Shown: positions 11,719 to 23,171, counted from the first letter of the stretch. The stretch is DNA of 64,000 nt from Eleginops maclovinus (GCF_036324505.1 NC_086352.1:5319001-5383000), one strand, 5' to 3'. Translations and numbers: made by a program. Notes: generated from the sequence alone by a model not told the origin.

Positions 11719-11900
11719 CCTGAACAGCAGGTGTTGGGGTGAATGTGACAATCATTACAGGTGATAAATATTTAAATCCACCCTCCGCCCGCACGGCAGC
11801 GGGGAAGCATTTACTGCGGATGGGAAAAGAAGCTATTTGCTTTACAAGCCTGAGTGCACCGCTCTCTGCTACCCAACGGAGGGAGGGTGTGTGCTTGCAT

Positions 11901-11924
11901 GTGTGTGTGTGTGTGTGTGTGTGT
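11901..11924. repeat. (GT)n microsatellite
   Basis: 12 GT repeats. Confidence 0.95.
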
Positions 11925-12301
11925 TACAAAGATTTTTCCCAGATTTAAACACACTCCTGCACTTTGCGTGTTAACCAATCTCAAATTGATCTCCGAATTA
12001 GGTTTCCAGGCAGGGACGCCTCAGTGGAAACTGACCCTGAAAACATCTGCTTCTGTCTGCGGGGCTCAAAGTCCAACAGGAAGCGGAGAGAGACGGGAGA
12101 ACCTCTGAGATCTGAGGAAATATAGTACATACATGTCCTTAAAAGTCAAAATAAAAACGCTTGGATAAGGAAAGGCTTCATTATGTTTGTTATCCATAAT
12201 AAAGATAATAGCATGCACACCTGAGTTTCCCTCAAGCCCCGCCTCTAATCTCTGGCTCAGTCCAATGAATGGAGAGGGAAATTAACTCTGGTCTTTGGAA
12301 C

Positions 12302-12310
12302 TGAGGTATC
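12302..12310. repeat. target-site duplication, left
   Basis: TGAGGTATC, identical to 12,853-12,861 on the other side of the transposon. Confidence 0.8.
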
Positions 12311-12852
12311 TAGCCTGACTACGTCATACTCACGATTCTGTTCAGAAAGTGAGTCTGAAACTGATCCATAGAGCTTTGATTATGGGGCGTGTTTCAACCG
12401 AACCAGGAAAAAAAATGCCTCAATTGGATAGACCTACAATCAGAGCAACGTAGTATGTGACGTAGATTAAGCGACACACACTTGTTGTCAACGGAACTCA
12501 GCTGCACGCACGCGGGATAGCTGGAAGAAGGAGGGTAGAAGATGACTGTGCAATGCAATGCAATGTTGAGATCCTGTAGGACAGACTCGATGGCAGAATC
12601 CAAACATCCTCGCTCTCCAGCGGCAGCCATGTTTGATTCAAACGAATTCAACCCCAGCGCTCTTTAGTGACGTAGTCGATTACGTCCCTGTTGATCATCT
12701 GTCCATCATCGTATAAAGCCCGCCCTGGCAACCTGATTGGTTCGACTGTCGCAAGATCGGAGATAATGTTTCCCCCAACGGAGCAGAGCCAGACCGAACC
12801 TCCCGACCCAAAATGTTATGGGCTGGGCTAAATTCGGCTGGCACCCAGGCTA
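12311..12852. mobile_element. complete non-autonomous DNA transposon, 542 bp
   Basis: The element starts TAGCCTG and ends CAGGCTA, a 7-bp terminal inverted repeat. It is bounded by identical TGAGGTATC copies at 12,302-12,310 and 12,853-12,861. A 9-bp duplication points to Mutator-like elements; if the first T is chance, an 8-bp duplication would fit hAT. The interior has no transposase frame. Internal TGACGTAG-type blocks near both ends (12,458 and 12,667) are a further symmetric trace. Confidence 0.8.
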
Positions 12853-12861
12853 TGAGGTATC
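12853..12861. repeat. target-site duplication, right
   Basis: TGAGGTATC, the partner of 12,302-12,310. Confidence 0.8.
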
Positions 12862-13048
12862 CAGCATAAGAGAGAACCAGTTCTTTAACACTGGTAAACC
12901 TGAACTCACCCCCCCATAACAACCCACCCTGCATGGTACCGGCTCCACATCTGCTTAGGGAAGATGAGAACCGTGGGCGGTGAGTTCACAGCTCAGACTT
13001 ACATTGGGAGAAAGGAAACGAAAGCATCACTTGTTTTTCTGGCACTGA

Positions 13049-13052
<4 letters not shown>

Positions 13053-13125
<73 letters not shown>

Positions 13126-13164
13126 TGTGTGTGTGTGTGTGATCCTAGACTTTTTAATTTCTTC

Positions 13165-13220
<56 letters not shown>
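13053..13220. repeat. (TG)n-(CA)n inverted pair
   Basis: (TG)n from 13,053 to about 13,141 has one GG interruption near 13,119. A 27-nt spacer follows, then (CA)26 at 13,169-13,220. The two tracts are reverse complements and can fold on each other. Confidence 0.95.
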
Positions 13221-13221
<1 letters not shown>

Positions 13222-13985
13222 CAGTAGCAGCAGGAGAAGAAAAGCCATATAAATGTAAATACATACAGAACTCTCCGCTGAGGACACAACGAGCCTCATT
13301 GTGATTCAGAGAGAGAGACTTTGAATATTGTCTACACTCTCGCGCGACACAACAGATGTTGACGCTCGACAATAACCCGCTTCTTAAACTAATGATCCGT
13401 GCTGAGATAAACGGATGAGGGTTCAAAACAACAGCGCAGATGAAGGAAGTGGAATCAAACTTTCCTCTGTAACAGGCGGCCATATGTTCCTCCTCACTTT
13501 AAATGCGATATTGACTCGGTTGGAGGGTTGGGAACACGCTGTGAATCCGCGCTGACTCGATGATGTTTCATAATGGAAACTCAAACTTAAGTGGCGACAT
13601 GATGCATGATTGATTCGGCTCACCTCTGTTTTCAATTTCACTCAATGCAATCATGGATATGAATGTTTGCTCCTGTTCACTTCATCCTGTCGGCGCAGTC
13701 AGCGGGAGGCAGCGTGATACGATCAGTGTTTGCTGCACGAATCACAAATCGATGCACCGTCCCCGCAGGGGCCCACCAGAACACAGACTAGCTCACATCG
13801 ACGGGGTAAATGGAGTTAGGGTATAGTGGCAGCGGATCCTAATCCAATGTGCAGGAAGGCGGAATTCAAGTAGTGTGCAGAAACACTTGAACACAAACAC
13901 ATTCCTTGTGTTGGTTAAACCCACTGAGAAAACATTGATTCATGAAACGTTTATTCCAATAGATGTTTCTCTGGTTATGAAGAGA
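13221..13985. other. no recognised feature
   Basis: Unique-looking sequence leading to the first 72-bp array. Confidence 0.4.
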
Positions 13986-13987
13986 CG

Positions 13988-14062
13988 ATAGAGTGTTGTG
14001 TTTCTGTGGTGGACCCTGAAGGCAGCAACTCTCTGGTCCAATGGAATATCCCCATGGAACTA
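13988..14062 (+). repeat. array-flank repeat, matches 57,028-57,095
   Basis: Shared blocks GTGTTTCT.TG, CCTGAAGGCAGCA, GGTCCAATGG.AT and CCCATGG run straight into the first 72-bp unit. At 57 kb the same block occurs without any array, so it appears to be part of the element that gave rise to the satellite. Confidence 0.7.
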
Positions 14063-15066
14063 AAGCACGGTCACATGACTCACGTCACCATCGCTAAGCT
14101 AAAGGAGGCTAATGTTGGGCTATAAAGGAACTACAGCACGGTCACATGACTTCACGTCCCCACCGTTAAGCTAAAGGTGGCTAATGTTGGGCTATAAAGG
14201 AACTACAGCACGGTCACATGACTTCACGTCTCCACCGCTAAGCTAAAGGAGGCTAATGTTGGGCTATAAAGGAACTACAGCACGGTCACATGACTTCACG
14301 TCTCCACCGCTAAGCTAAAGGAGGCTAATGTTGGGCTATAAAGGAACTACAGCACGGTCACATGACTTCACGTCTCCACCGCTAAGCTAAAGGAGGCTAA
14401 TGTTGGGCTATAAAGGAACTACAGCACGGTCACATGACTTCACGTCATCACCGCTAAGCTAAAGGAGGCTAATGTTGGGCTATAAAGGAACTACAGCACG
14501 GTCACATGCCTTCACGTCTCCACCGCTAAGCTAAAGGAGGCTAATTTTGGGCTATAAAGGAACTACAGCACGGTCACATGACTTCACGTCACCACCGCTA
14601 AGCTAAAGGAGGCTAATTTTGGGCTATAAAGGAACTACAGCACGGTCACATGACTTCACGTCATCACCGCTAAGCTAAAGGAGGCTAATGTTGGGCTAAA
14701 AAGGAACTACAGCACGGTCACATGACTTCACGTCTCCACCGCTAAGCTAAAGGAGGCTAATGTTGGGCTATAAAGGAACTACAGCACGGTCACATGCCTT
14801 CACGTCTCCACCGCTAAGCTAAAGGAGGCTAATTTTGGGCTATAAAGGAACTACAGCACGGTCACATGACTTCACGTCACCACCGCTAAGCTAAAGGAGG
14901 TTAATTTTGGGCTATAAAGGAACTACAGCACGGTCACATGACTTCACGTCATCACCGCTAAGCTAAAGGAGGCTAATGTTGGGCTAAAAAGGAACTACAG
15001 CACGGTCACATGACTTCACGTCTCCACCGCTAAGCTAAAGGAGGCTAATGTTGGGCTATAAAGGAA
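14063..15066 (+). repeat. 72-bp satellite array 1, 14 units
   Basis: The string CACGGTCACATGACTTCACG recurs every 72 bp from about 14,065 to 15,001. Each unit also holds CCACCGCTAAGCTAAAGG, GGCTAATGTTGGGC and TATAAAGGAACTACAG. In this orientation the order is E-box-like GTCACATGAC, CRE-half-like TTCACGTC, then TATAAAGG. Variable positions (TCTCC, TCACC, TCATC; GTT or TTT; TATAAAGG or TAAAAAGG) type each unit. Confidence 0.98.
14497..15066 (+). repeat. 288-bp higher-order repeat in array 1
   Basis: Units starting at 14,497 and 14,785 share the rare CATGCC change. They open the same four-unit series of variants (CATGCC/TCTCC/TTTT, TCACC/TTTT, TCATC/TAAAAAGG, TCTCC). The second block is thus a copy of the first, 4 x 72 bp later. 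Confidence 0.9.
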
Positions 15067-15690
15067 GTAACAACAGCTTTTTGTTGCGTCGGTGTTGTTT
15101 TAACCTAATGGTTAATGGTGCATCTGAGTCTTTCTGATTCTACTTCTGCAGATTGCAGATCTCTAAACCTGGAACTGTAATCAGCTTCTTTACAGACTGT
15201 AAATACACACAGTACATTTCTGTTATGGTCCACTGACTATAGCTAAAAGCAGCTCCGCTGTATGACGGGGGCCTCAGAGGGACGGCTGGAGAATAAAAGG
15301 ATGTATAAATAGTCCCACGTTCCTCAGCGTCTTGGCTTTCTGAACGTGCAGTTTACATACGAGGACATCCTTTATATCTCTGTCAGCTGTAATCAGCGCA
15401 AGCCTCTTTTTCCTTTGTGCTTTTCAGGATAAGCTTTTTTTCCATTTGAGGAGCGTGAAAGCAGAAGTCGGAGCTCTGCAGGAGGTTGTTAGCTTTCATA
15501 AAAGGGCATTGATTCATCAGCCAGAACATCACTGTCTCATTGTCTTTGTAGATTCAATAGAAAGACGTAGTAACGTAAAAAAGAGAAGCTTCCAGCTGTG
15601 TTGAGTCAGAGGCATTTTTAGGATTGAATATCTGAATGCCGGCTGATGGCAGCACAATAAATACTGTAGTGAGATGTCAATATGTGCATC
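15067..15690. other. no recognised feature
   Basis: Unique-looking sequence after array 1. Confidence 0.4.
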
Positions 15691-15727
15691 TGTAGAATCA
15701 CAACATCTTTATTGTCAGTGTCCTCCA

Positions 15728-16110
15728 AAAACTAGTCCATGCCTTTTCCATGCGTTTTTAGCAGACTTGATTTCTGCAACGGAGTCCTCACCAAGACTAG
15801 AAGACTTGAGGAGCGGGTTTACTCGTCGTCCCCGGGGGCTCAAGTTAATTTAATGAAGCAGCTTTTAGCTTTGTGCGCCACAAACCTGGAACAAACTGCC
15901 TGAACATCTGAGGTCTCCTCCAACTCTGGGCTCTTTTAAATCAAGCTGCCTGTCCTGAGTTACTATGATCGTTGCATTTCAGCCCTTTTTGCTGCAAGCA
16001 TTCTTTTATCCCTTTAATGAATTGTGTTTTTGATCGTTATTATTATGATATATGAATGCCTGTTTAAAGCACTTTGAATTGCCTGTTTCTTAAAATGTCA
16101 TGAATAAACT
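15728..16110 (+). mobile_element. L2-like LINE, 3' remnant
   Basis: Decayed reading frames hold pieces typical of the C-terminus of L2/Rex-like LINE reverse transcriptases: a trace of the VHAF-SRLDYCN region near 15,735, and AAFSF followed by a PEHLR-like segment and a SFKS-like segment near 15,857-15,955. The 3' part ends in GTTTAAAGCACTTTGAATTG and AATAAAC, a common ending of teleost LINEs. It carries stops and an internal deletion. It is unrelated in detail to the LINEs at 32.3 and 62.3 kb. Confidence 0.65.
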
Positions 16111-16780
16111 AACCTTCATTAACCTCATACTTATACAATCGAGCATTACGTCACTTGTGATTGATCTTATAGAACTGTCCATAACATCCAGGGGGGCGAA
16201 GCCTTTCCGCTCTGAAATGTGCTTATGTCTGCACCGCTATATTTCAAAGTGAATTCCTGTGAAAACTTAAATCCAAATACCTGATTTTAATTCTGTGAAT
16301 TCTGTAAAAAAAAAGGCAAGGATTCTGACATGGTTTCCAACACCAGCCTATTACTACTGCACAAAGATTTGAGTCACAGTTTGACATCTTGTTCAGTTTC
16401 ACAAACTCTAGATCTCGACTTTAATTTAGTCACCAGATACGTCTCTGATATTTGGACAAGCTGTCACTCAGTCAAACAGCAGCGAGGAGCTAACGGCGTC
16501 TCAAAGAAACACTCACATCCTCAGAGAGCTGACAACTGCAGCTGATGTGGAGAACCAGCAGCTGCTACTTTTCCTAACAATGGTTTCATATCAGCAGCTT
16601 TTGGAGAAAAAATAAGACATACAACTAAAATAAAACTCCAAAACCTTTAACTTACTTTTCTTTTACAGTCAGAGGCACACGTTCACAGTTTCTAGACTAG
16701 ACTCAGGTAGACCAACTCCAACTCCCCGCTTGTTGGATTTGAACGGTTCTTAATGTGGCAGACCCTCCACGCAATCATTC
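16111..16780. other. no recognised feature
   Basis: No motif recognised. The short open frames look random. Confidence 0.4.
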
Positions 16781-17354
16781 AAATGTAGTGGAAGTATGTA
16801 GGGGTCTCCTCCTCACTTCTCTTCACACATGTGGAGAAGACGTTGTGACATTTCGGTGGCTTTGAGCGCGGCGCTGCGTCCGTATTGTTTGGAGAGAGTC
16901 CAACGGAGTGCGAGTGCGTCCGGAGAGAGTTCCCCTCACACTGAGCATGGTGGGAGATCCAGCCTGACCTTTCTGCTCCGACACAGCGGACAACACGATG
17001 AAGCAAAGGACGGCTTTCAGAGAATCCATGTGTGGGTAAAGAAAGGACAAAAAAAAAAATCAAAGGACCCCCTGAGAAGCTCGGACTAAGAGAAAAGAGC
17101 TTTCTTTCAGCCTGAAACGCTTCAGCATTAACATCCAGCGCCTTTACAATGCACTCACACAAAGGTTAGCAGGAGATGCTAACAGCTGGTTTGATCCCTG
17201 ACCAGGAGTCAGCACCTCCTGTTCCCTGGATTGGAGGTCAATGCATTTCTGATTGATTTTTTGGTTGCTATCCTGAAATAAGGTCTGTGGTTAACGTTGT
17301 GTTCTACGACATTTGTAGAGTTGCAAATCATGACGTTAAACAAGGTGACCGAAA
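16781..17354 (-). repeat. flank of 72-bp array 2, partly matching 36,330-36,425
   Basis: At 17,235-17,312 the blocks GGAGGTCAATG, TTTTTGGTTG, CCTGAAATAAGGTCTGTGGT and TTCTACGAC appear. At about 36,330-36,410 they occur as the reverse complement (TCGTAGACC, ACCACAGACCTTATTTCAGG, CAACCAAAAA, CATTGACCTCC) without a satellite. The minus-strand frame of 127 codons here has no known domain. Confidence 0.6.
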
Positions 17355-18178
17355 GTCATGTGACCGTGCTGTAGTTCCTCTATAGCCCAACATTAGCCTC
17401 CTTTAGCTTAGCGGTGGAGACGTGAAGTCATGTGACCGTGCTGTAGTTCCTTTATAGCCCAACATTAGCCGCCTTTAGCTTAGCGGTGGAGACGTGAAGT
17501 CATGTGACCGTGCTGTAGTTCCTTTATAGCCCAACATTAGCCACCTTTAGCTTAGCGGTGGAGACGTGAAGTCATGTGACCGTGCTGTAGTTCCTTTATA
17601 GCCCAACATTAGCCTCCTTTAGCTTAGCGGTGGAGACGTGAAGTCATGTGACCGTGCTGTAGTTCCTTTATAGCCCAACATTAGCCACCTTTAGCTTAGC
17701 GGTGGAGACGTGAAGTCATGTGACCGTGCTGTAGTTCCTTTATAGCCCAACATTAGCCTCCTTTAGCTTAGCGGTGATGACGTGAAGTCATGTGACCGTG
17801 CTGTAGTTCCTTTATAGCCCAACATTAGCCGCCTTTAGCTTAGCGGTGGAGACGTGAAGTCATGTGACCGTGCTGTAGTTCCTTTATAGCCCAACATTAG
17901 CCTCCTTTAGCTTAGCGGTGGAGACGTGAAGTCATGTGACCGTACTGTAGTTCCTTTATAGCCCAACATTAGCCTCCTTTAGCTTAGCGGTGGAGACGTG
18001 AAGTCATGTGACCGTGCTGTAGTTCCTTTATAGCCCAACATTAGCCGCCTTTAGCTTAGCGGTGGAGACGTGAAGTCATGTGACCGTGCTGTAGTTCCTT
18101 TATAGCCCAACATTAGCCTCCTTTAGCTTAGCGGTGGTGACGTGAAGTCATGTGACCGTGCTCTAGTTCCTAGCGTTA
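17355..18178 (-). repeat. 72-bp satellite array 2, about 12 units
   Basis: Reverse orientation of array 1: GTCATGTGACCGTGCTGTAG recurs every 72 bp from about 17,356 to 18,148, followed by TTCCTTTATAGCCCAACATT. Units differ at CCTCC, CCGCC or CCACC before TTTAGC. The last unit decays into CTCTAGTTCCTAGCG. Confidence 0.98.
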
Positions 18179-19157
18179 GCTTTTTATCTCATAAATCATA
18201 AAGTTCTGTAAATATGTGCAGATCATCCTGAACAGAACGTGGAAGTATAATAAACGTTTGTTCGACACAGAGATTATTTCTTCAATAAAACAATGGACAA
18301 ATACCATTGGATCTGGGAGCAAGCAAATGCTGCCTTCAGGGTCCAACACAGAAATACCACATCCCTGCGCCTCTCTATTGATTTTCATGGCTACCCACAT
18401 AAATGAAGTGTACCCTTAAACCCCTGGTGTTCACTTTGCAGTTTTATGAAAGACATCTCTATCATTATTTCCACCTGAGTTCAAAAATCAAATTCAAATA
18501 TGGAGCCCTGATCAAGAAAAGCTCATTAGGGATATTCAGACCCTGGAGGTACATCAGATATCTTCTATGTATTCTCCTTAATTAATCACCGCTACATCAA
18601 CACTCACATATTTTCAGGCTTTAATCATCAGCAACTTCCACTCTGCTGCCCTCAAACCAGCCTGTTCACCGTCCAAACACGATGCGACCCCTCACTCAAA
18701 GTTATATTTTTTGGGACGAGGCTGCAGGAAGGAGAGGCCAACAGGGTGCATGTTCTGCCTCCAGCACACCACGCAGGCCTGCAGGCCTCCATCCATCCTC
18801 CCACTGGGCCAGATGGCGTGTGTTCTGCAGTCTGAAAGCAGAGTGACTGAGCTTTGAAATACACAGAAACCTGTTGTTTGAAAAACATTTTACAATCTCT
18901 CTCACATTGCTTTTGATCCAAGTCATGTGCATGGTTTGGAAGCTATTTGATAACCTGATTTACATTGATTTAATACATAGTATTAGAGCAATGAAGGTGT
19001 TACCTTTCAAAAAGCTTGTTTTGCTGGTGACTCGGCTCCCTCACTAACCGAGGAAAGAATAAAGCAAAATTGACTCTGCAGGGCAAGAAAGACGAAGGCC
19101 TCGAGAAAACCGAAGAAGCAGCTAAGGTTCTGCTTCAGGTCCTTCACTCTGTTTTTG
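18179..19157. other. no recognised feature
   Basis: AT-rich then mixed sequence. No repeat family or protein signature recognised. Confidence 0.4.
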
Positions 19158-19165
19158 ACATACAT

Positions 19166-19231
19166 CAGGGGGGTCCAAACTACTCCATCTTCTGCATGTG
19201 GCCCTCAGTGGAACATGATTGGACACCCCTG
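19166..19231. mobile_element. 66-bp hAT-like miniature element
   Basis: Begins CAGGGGGGTCCAAAC and ends GATTGGACACCCCTG. The ends are reverse complements except for two positions and match the CAGGGGTGTCCAA-type terminus of many vertebrate hAT elements. The flanks ACATACAT (19,158-19,165) and ATGTACAT (19,232-19,239) agree at 6 of 8 positions, as expected for an aged 8-bp target duplication. There is almost no interior. Confidence 0.65.
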
Positions 19232-19324
19232 ATGTACATGGATGTGACACACATGCGTGTAGTGATGGCAAAGATGTAAAACATTTAGTGACAACTTGAT
19301 TCTGATTGGTCAATTTGGACATTT

Positions 19325-19650
19325 CAGAGAAATCTGAAAAAAAATCTGAAATTTTAGAAAAAGTGACGATTTATAAAAAGAATCAGACATTGTTGAAAGT
19401 CAACATATAGAAAAAAATCCCCAAATTTAAAAAAAGTCCGAAATTTTAGGTAAACTATAGTTTTGAAGAAATTGTCGGAACATCTAAAAAGTTGAAATTT
19501 GGAAAAGAACATCGGAAGGAAAAAAATGTGAACAAAAAAAGTGTGAATTTCTAAAAGGAGATGATCAGGGCCACACGAAGAAGGAGTTTGAATAATGAGA
19601 AAATAGTGGGACATCTGTAAAAGTCCAAATTTGAAAAAAGGTGAAATAAG
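19325..19650 (+). repeat. A-rich degenerate repeat, copy 1
   Basis: A run of loosely periodic AAAAAGTC.GAAATTT motifs containing AATGAGAAAATAGTGGGACA near 19,596. Related stretches lie at 32,120-32,290 and, reversed, 58,705-58,950. Confidence 0.6.
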
Positions 19651-19969
19651 TCACAACACTAATCTACCCTGTAGAGCGGATAACATGACAGAGTTACACT
19701 GTGATCAAATCGCCCCTGCAAAGGCACACACGAGTCTGGATTATGGATCTGTACTCTAGAAAGAAAATGATTAAACCAGACGTAATAACTGGATTCCTGC
19801 TCAACATTTGGAGCAATTATGGAGCCACATGTAGAACCAGCAGACTGACAGAGAAGACGAGGGGAGAGGTAAAGGAGCAGCAGAGACTAAGACTGATTGC
19901 GCAATGATTATAATTCAATCGTTTTCATGATTTCATCTAAAAACTGAAAAATACAAAAACATCATGCCG

Positions 19970-21083
19970 CTGCAGACCTGGACTGATTTACTCTGCAGAC
20001 CTGGACTGATGTTTACTCTGCAGAACTGGACTGATGTTTACTCTGCAGACCTGGACTGATGTTTACTCTGCAGACCTGGACTGATTTACTCTGCAGAACT
20101 GGACTGATGTTTACTCTGCAGACCTGGACTGATTTACTCTGCAGAACTGGACTGATTTACTCTGCAGAACTGGACTGATTTACTCTGCAGAACTGGACTG
20201 ATGTTTACTCTGCAGACCTGGACTGATTTACTCTGCAGACCTGGACTGATGTTTACTCTGCAGAACTGGACTGATTTACTCTGCAGACCTGGACTGATGT
20301 TTACTCTGCAGAACTGGACTGATTTACTCTGCAGAACTGGACTGATGTTTACTCTGCAGAACTGGACTGATGTTTACTCTGCAGAACTGGACTGATTTAC
20401 TCTGCAGAACTGGACTGATTTACTCTGCAGAACTGGACTGATGTTTACTCTGCAGACCTGGACTGATGTTTACTCTGCAGAACTGGACTGATTTACTCTG
20501 CAGAACTGGACTGATGTTTACTCTGCAGAACTGGACTGATTTACTCTGCAGAACTGGACTGATGTTTACTCTGCAGACCTGGACTGATGTTTACTCTGCA
20601 GAACTGGACTGATTTACTCTGCAGAACTGGACTGATGTTTACTCTGCAGAACTGGACTGATGTTTACTCTGCAGACCTGGACTGATTTACGCTGCAGACC
20701 TGGACTGATTTACTCTGCAGACCTGGACTGATTTACTCTGCAGACCTGGACTGATGTTTACTCTGCAGAACTGGACTGATGTTTACTCTGCAGAACTGGA
20801 CTGATGTTTACTCTGCAGACCTGGACTGATGTTTACTCTGCAGAACTGGACTGATGTTTACTCTGCAGAACTGGACTGATTTACTCTGCAGACCTGGACT
20901 GATGTTTACTCTGCAGACCTGGACTGATTTACTCTGCAGACCTGGACTGATTTACTCTGCAGACCTGGACTGATTTACTCTGCAGACCTGGACTGATGTT
21001 TACTCTGCAGACCTGGACTGATGTTTACTCTGCAGACCTGGACTGATGTTTACTCTGCAGACCTGGACTGATTTACTCTGCAG
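19970..21083. repeat. 23/25-bp minisatellite with PstI site
   Basis: About 45 units of TTTACTCTGCAG(A/C)ACTGGACTGA, with or without a TG after the terminal GA. Two binary variants (AACTGG or ACCTGG; plus or minus TG) give four unit types. Every complete unit carries CTGCAG, except one near 20,690 that begins TTTACGCTGCAG. Confidence 0.97.
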
Positions 21084-21088
21084 CAGGA

Positions 21089-21143
21089 GATGATGACGAT
21101 GATGATGATGAGGAGGAGGATGATGATGATGATGAGGAGGAGG
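21089..21143. repeat. (GAT)n/(GAG)n trinucleotide tract
   Basis: Alternating blocks of GAT and GAG directly after the minisatellite. Confidence 0.95.
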
Positions 21144-21227
21144 GCTCTTCAATAAACAGAACTCTTTAATGGTGTGCATTTGTCTTTAGGTTTTTCCAGC
21201 TGTTTTTGCTCGTGCTTCCCATTGGAT

Positions 21228-21230
<3 letters not shown>

Positions 21231-21271
<41 letters not shown>
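21231..21271. repeat. (CA)n microsatellite
   Basis: About 20 CA repeats. Confidence 0.97.
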
Positions 21272-21273
<2 letters not shown>

Positions 21274-21343
21274 CAGTCACTGTGGGTTTAGTCGCTCTCT
21301 GTGAGGAAGACATCTCCATGTCCTCAGCTAACACCTTACATAA

Positions 21344-21358
21344 CCCCCCCCCCCCCCC
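21344..21358. repeat. C15 homopolymer
   Basis: Fifteen consecutive C. Confidence 0.95.
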
Positions 21359-21515
21359 GACAAGCTGCGTTTAAATCACAACCACAGCAAGAACAATAAA
21401 GCTGGTGGAGGTGCTTCAAACTGCAGTAAATCTTCTCTCTGCGCCGGAAGTTTCCCCTGATAAATGTCGTTGGGGGAGAAACCGTAACGGAAGTCATAAC
21501 TGCAAAGTCCCTGGA

Positions 21516-21551
21516 GGGGGTGGAGGGGGTGGGTGGGTGGGTGGGGTGGGG
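21516..21551 (+). other. G-quadruplex-capable G-rich tract
   Basis: Seven or more runs of three to five G are separated by one to three bases (GGGGGTGGAGGGGG, then GGGT repeats). This satisfies the usual G3+N1-7 pattern several times over on the plus strand. Confidence 0.85.
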
Positions 21552-22231
21552 ACAAAGGGAACTGTGGGGGCTGGAGGAGAAACTCAGACAGGAGGGAATA
21601 AAGCCACACTTTGCTTTAAGATGTCAAACTGAAATCAGCAGAGCGTCCCTTCAGTCCTTCTGCAGACAGAGGTTGAAGAACCTGATTTAAGCTCCTCTGG
21701 TTGATCTGGAATCTGGAAGATGGAAGTGATGTCTAAACAGATTGAAGGTTTTAAAAGAAAGGCTTTGCCAACTATGAATCCCTTTGCTGGCCACCATCCG
21801 TAAACTCTTCTCAGATGTGCAAACTGAACTGATTCTTTGCCTGGTTGGACTACACATGTTGAACAGCTGTTCCTGATCTGCCCGGTACTCAGGGAGGTCA
21901 ACGTCAAAATGTATTTGCTCGTGATTCATCTGGAGACCTTTATAAAGAAAAGTAACGCTTGTTAATCAGGTTTGACCCAAACAGGCTCCTGTGATTCCAT
22001 GAATTGCATGGCAGTAAAATAGGCGAAGACAGAGGAGAACCCTGACTGGAGACCATCAGCAAGAACCATTGCAGATGTTCTTCTCCACAACACCTCCGTT
22101 TATCGTGGAGGATCTTTTAAGGATTGTTTTTTAGTTGGAGAATTTTCTGACTCATAGCTAAAGCACCGCCCAAAGCCGCTCTGTGTAATGTGTAGATTGT
22201 CTCTGCTGCATCATACTGGGAGCACTAGCTG

Positions 22232-22247
22232 CCCCCCCCCCCCCCCC
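22232..22247. repeat. C16 homopolymer
   Basis: Sixteen consecutive C. Confidence 0.95.
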
Positions 22248-22456
22248 ATCCCACCACTATCTGCAATTTTCCTTTAAAGTGTTAGGTTTATATGGATAGT
22301 TGATTTTAATATTTGTATGCACATCCTAACTTAAACCTTAGTTTGTATAAATGTTAGTATTTTTTATATTTTCTTTAATATTAATTAAAGGAGTTCTGGT
22401 TCTGATGAACTGTTTACCTGTGTGTCTGCCGCTGTAGAGAGAGTTGTCTTCCAGGG

Positions 22457-22493
22457 TCTCCTCCTCCTCCTCCTCCTCCTCCTCCTCCTCCTC
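22457..22493. repeat. (TCC)n trinucleotide repeat
   Basis: About 12 TCC units. It gives spurious poly-Arg or poly-Gly frames on the minus strand. Confidence 0.95.
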
Positions 22494-23171
22494 TGCTGAT
22501 GCTCCGAGCTGGTGAGGAGATAAGGAGGCGTGCTGGCAGCTGCAGATGTTTCTGATGCTCCCCCCCTCCCTGCTGTTTGGAATCGTTGTTTCCCTCCATT
22601 ACAGAAGCATCTCTGTGTAAAGCTGAAGACAGCATCACATAAACGGGCTCTGCTCCCCGTTATTACACTGGGAGCCAATTTCACACAAACTGCTGAATTA
22701 CAACGAGTCTCAGCATGTGTACTGCCGCTGCAGGCCGGGGTGTGTTGCACAGTTTCTGTGTTTCATGTGTGCTTTCATAACAAAGATGTCTGCATTACAG
22801 TCGGGACTTCTAGCAGGAAAAAGTGCGTGTGAACAATTTTGACCTCTGATTCTTCGGTTCCTCACATGTTTGTTAGCGTCTACATGCATTTGACAGTTTT
22901 CATTAAATATAATTTGGTGAAAAAAGCGTGCAAGTCTTTGCAGAAGTGATGGTATTCACAGACATGAAAACATAACAATACACTCAATATGAGGTCAGTG
23001 TCCAGAAGATTGACATTAGTGTTAATCTATGAAATATAACTTTTTCTTCCTCCTTCTTTTTACTTTTTACGGTAAAATTCAGTCATTTAAACAAAGCTCT
23101 TTAATGTGAAGGACATGAATTATCTCTTTAATCCACTATATAGTCTGCTCACACTGATGTCAAATCCCTGA

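Noticed and set aside
16779..17162. 127-codon minus-strand frame as a gene
   Set aside because: No recognisable motif; it lies in the dispersed flank of a satellite array.
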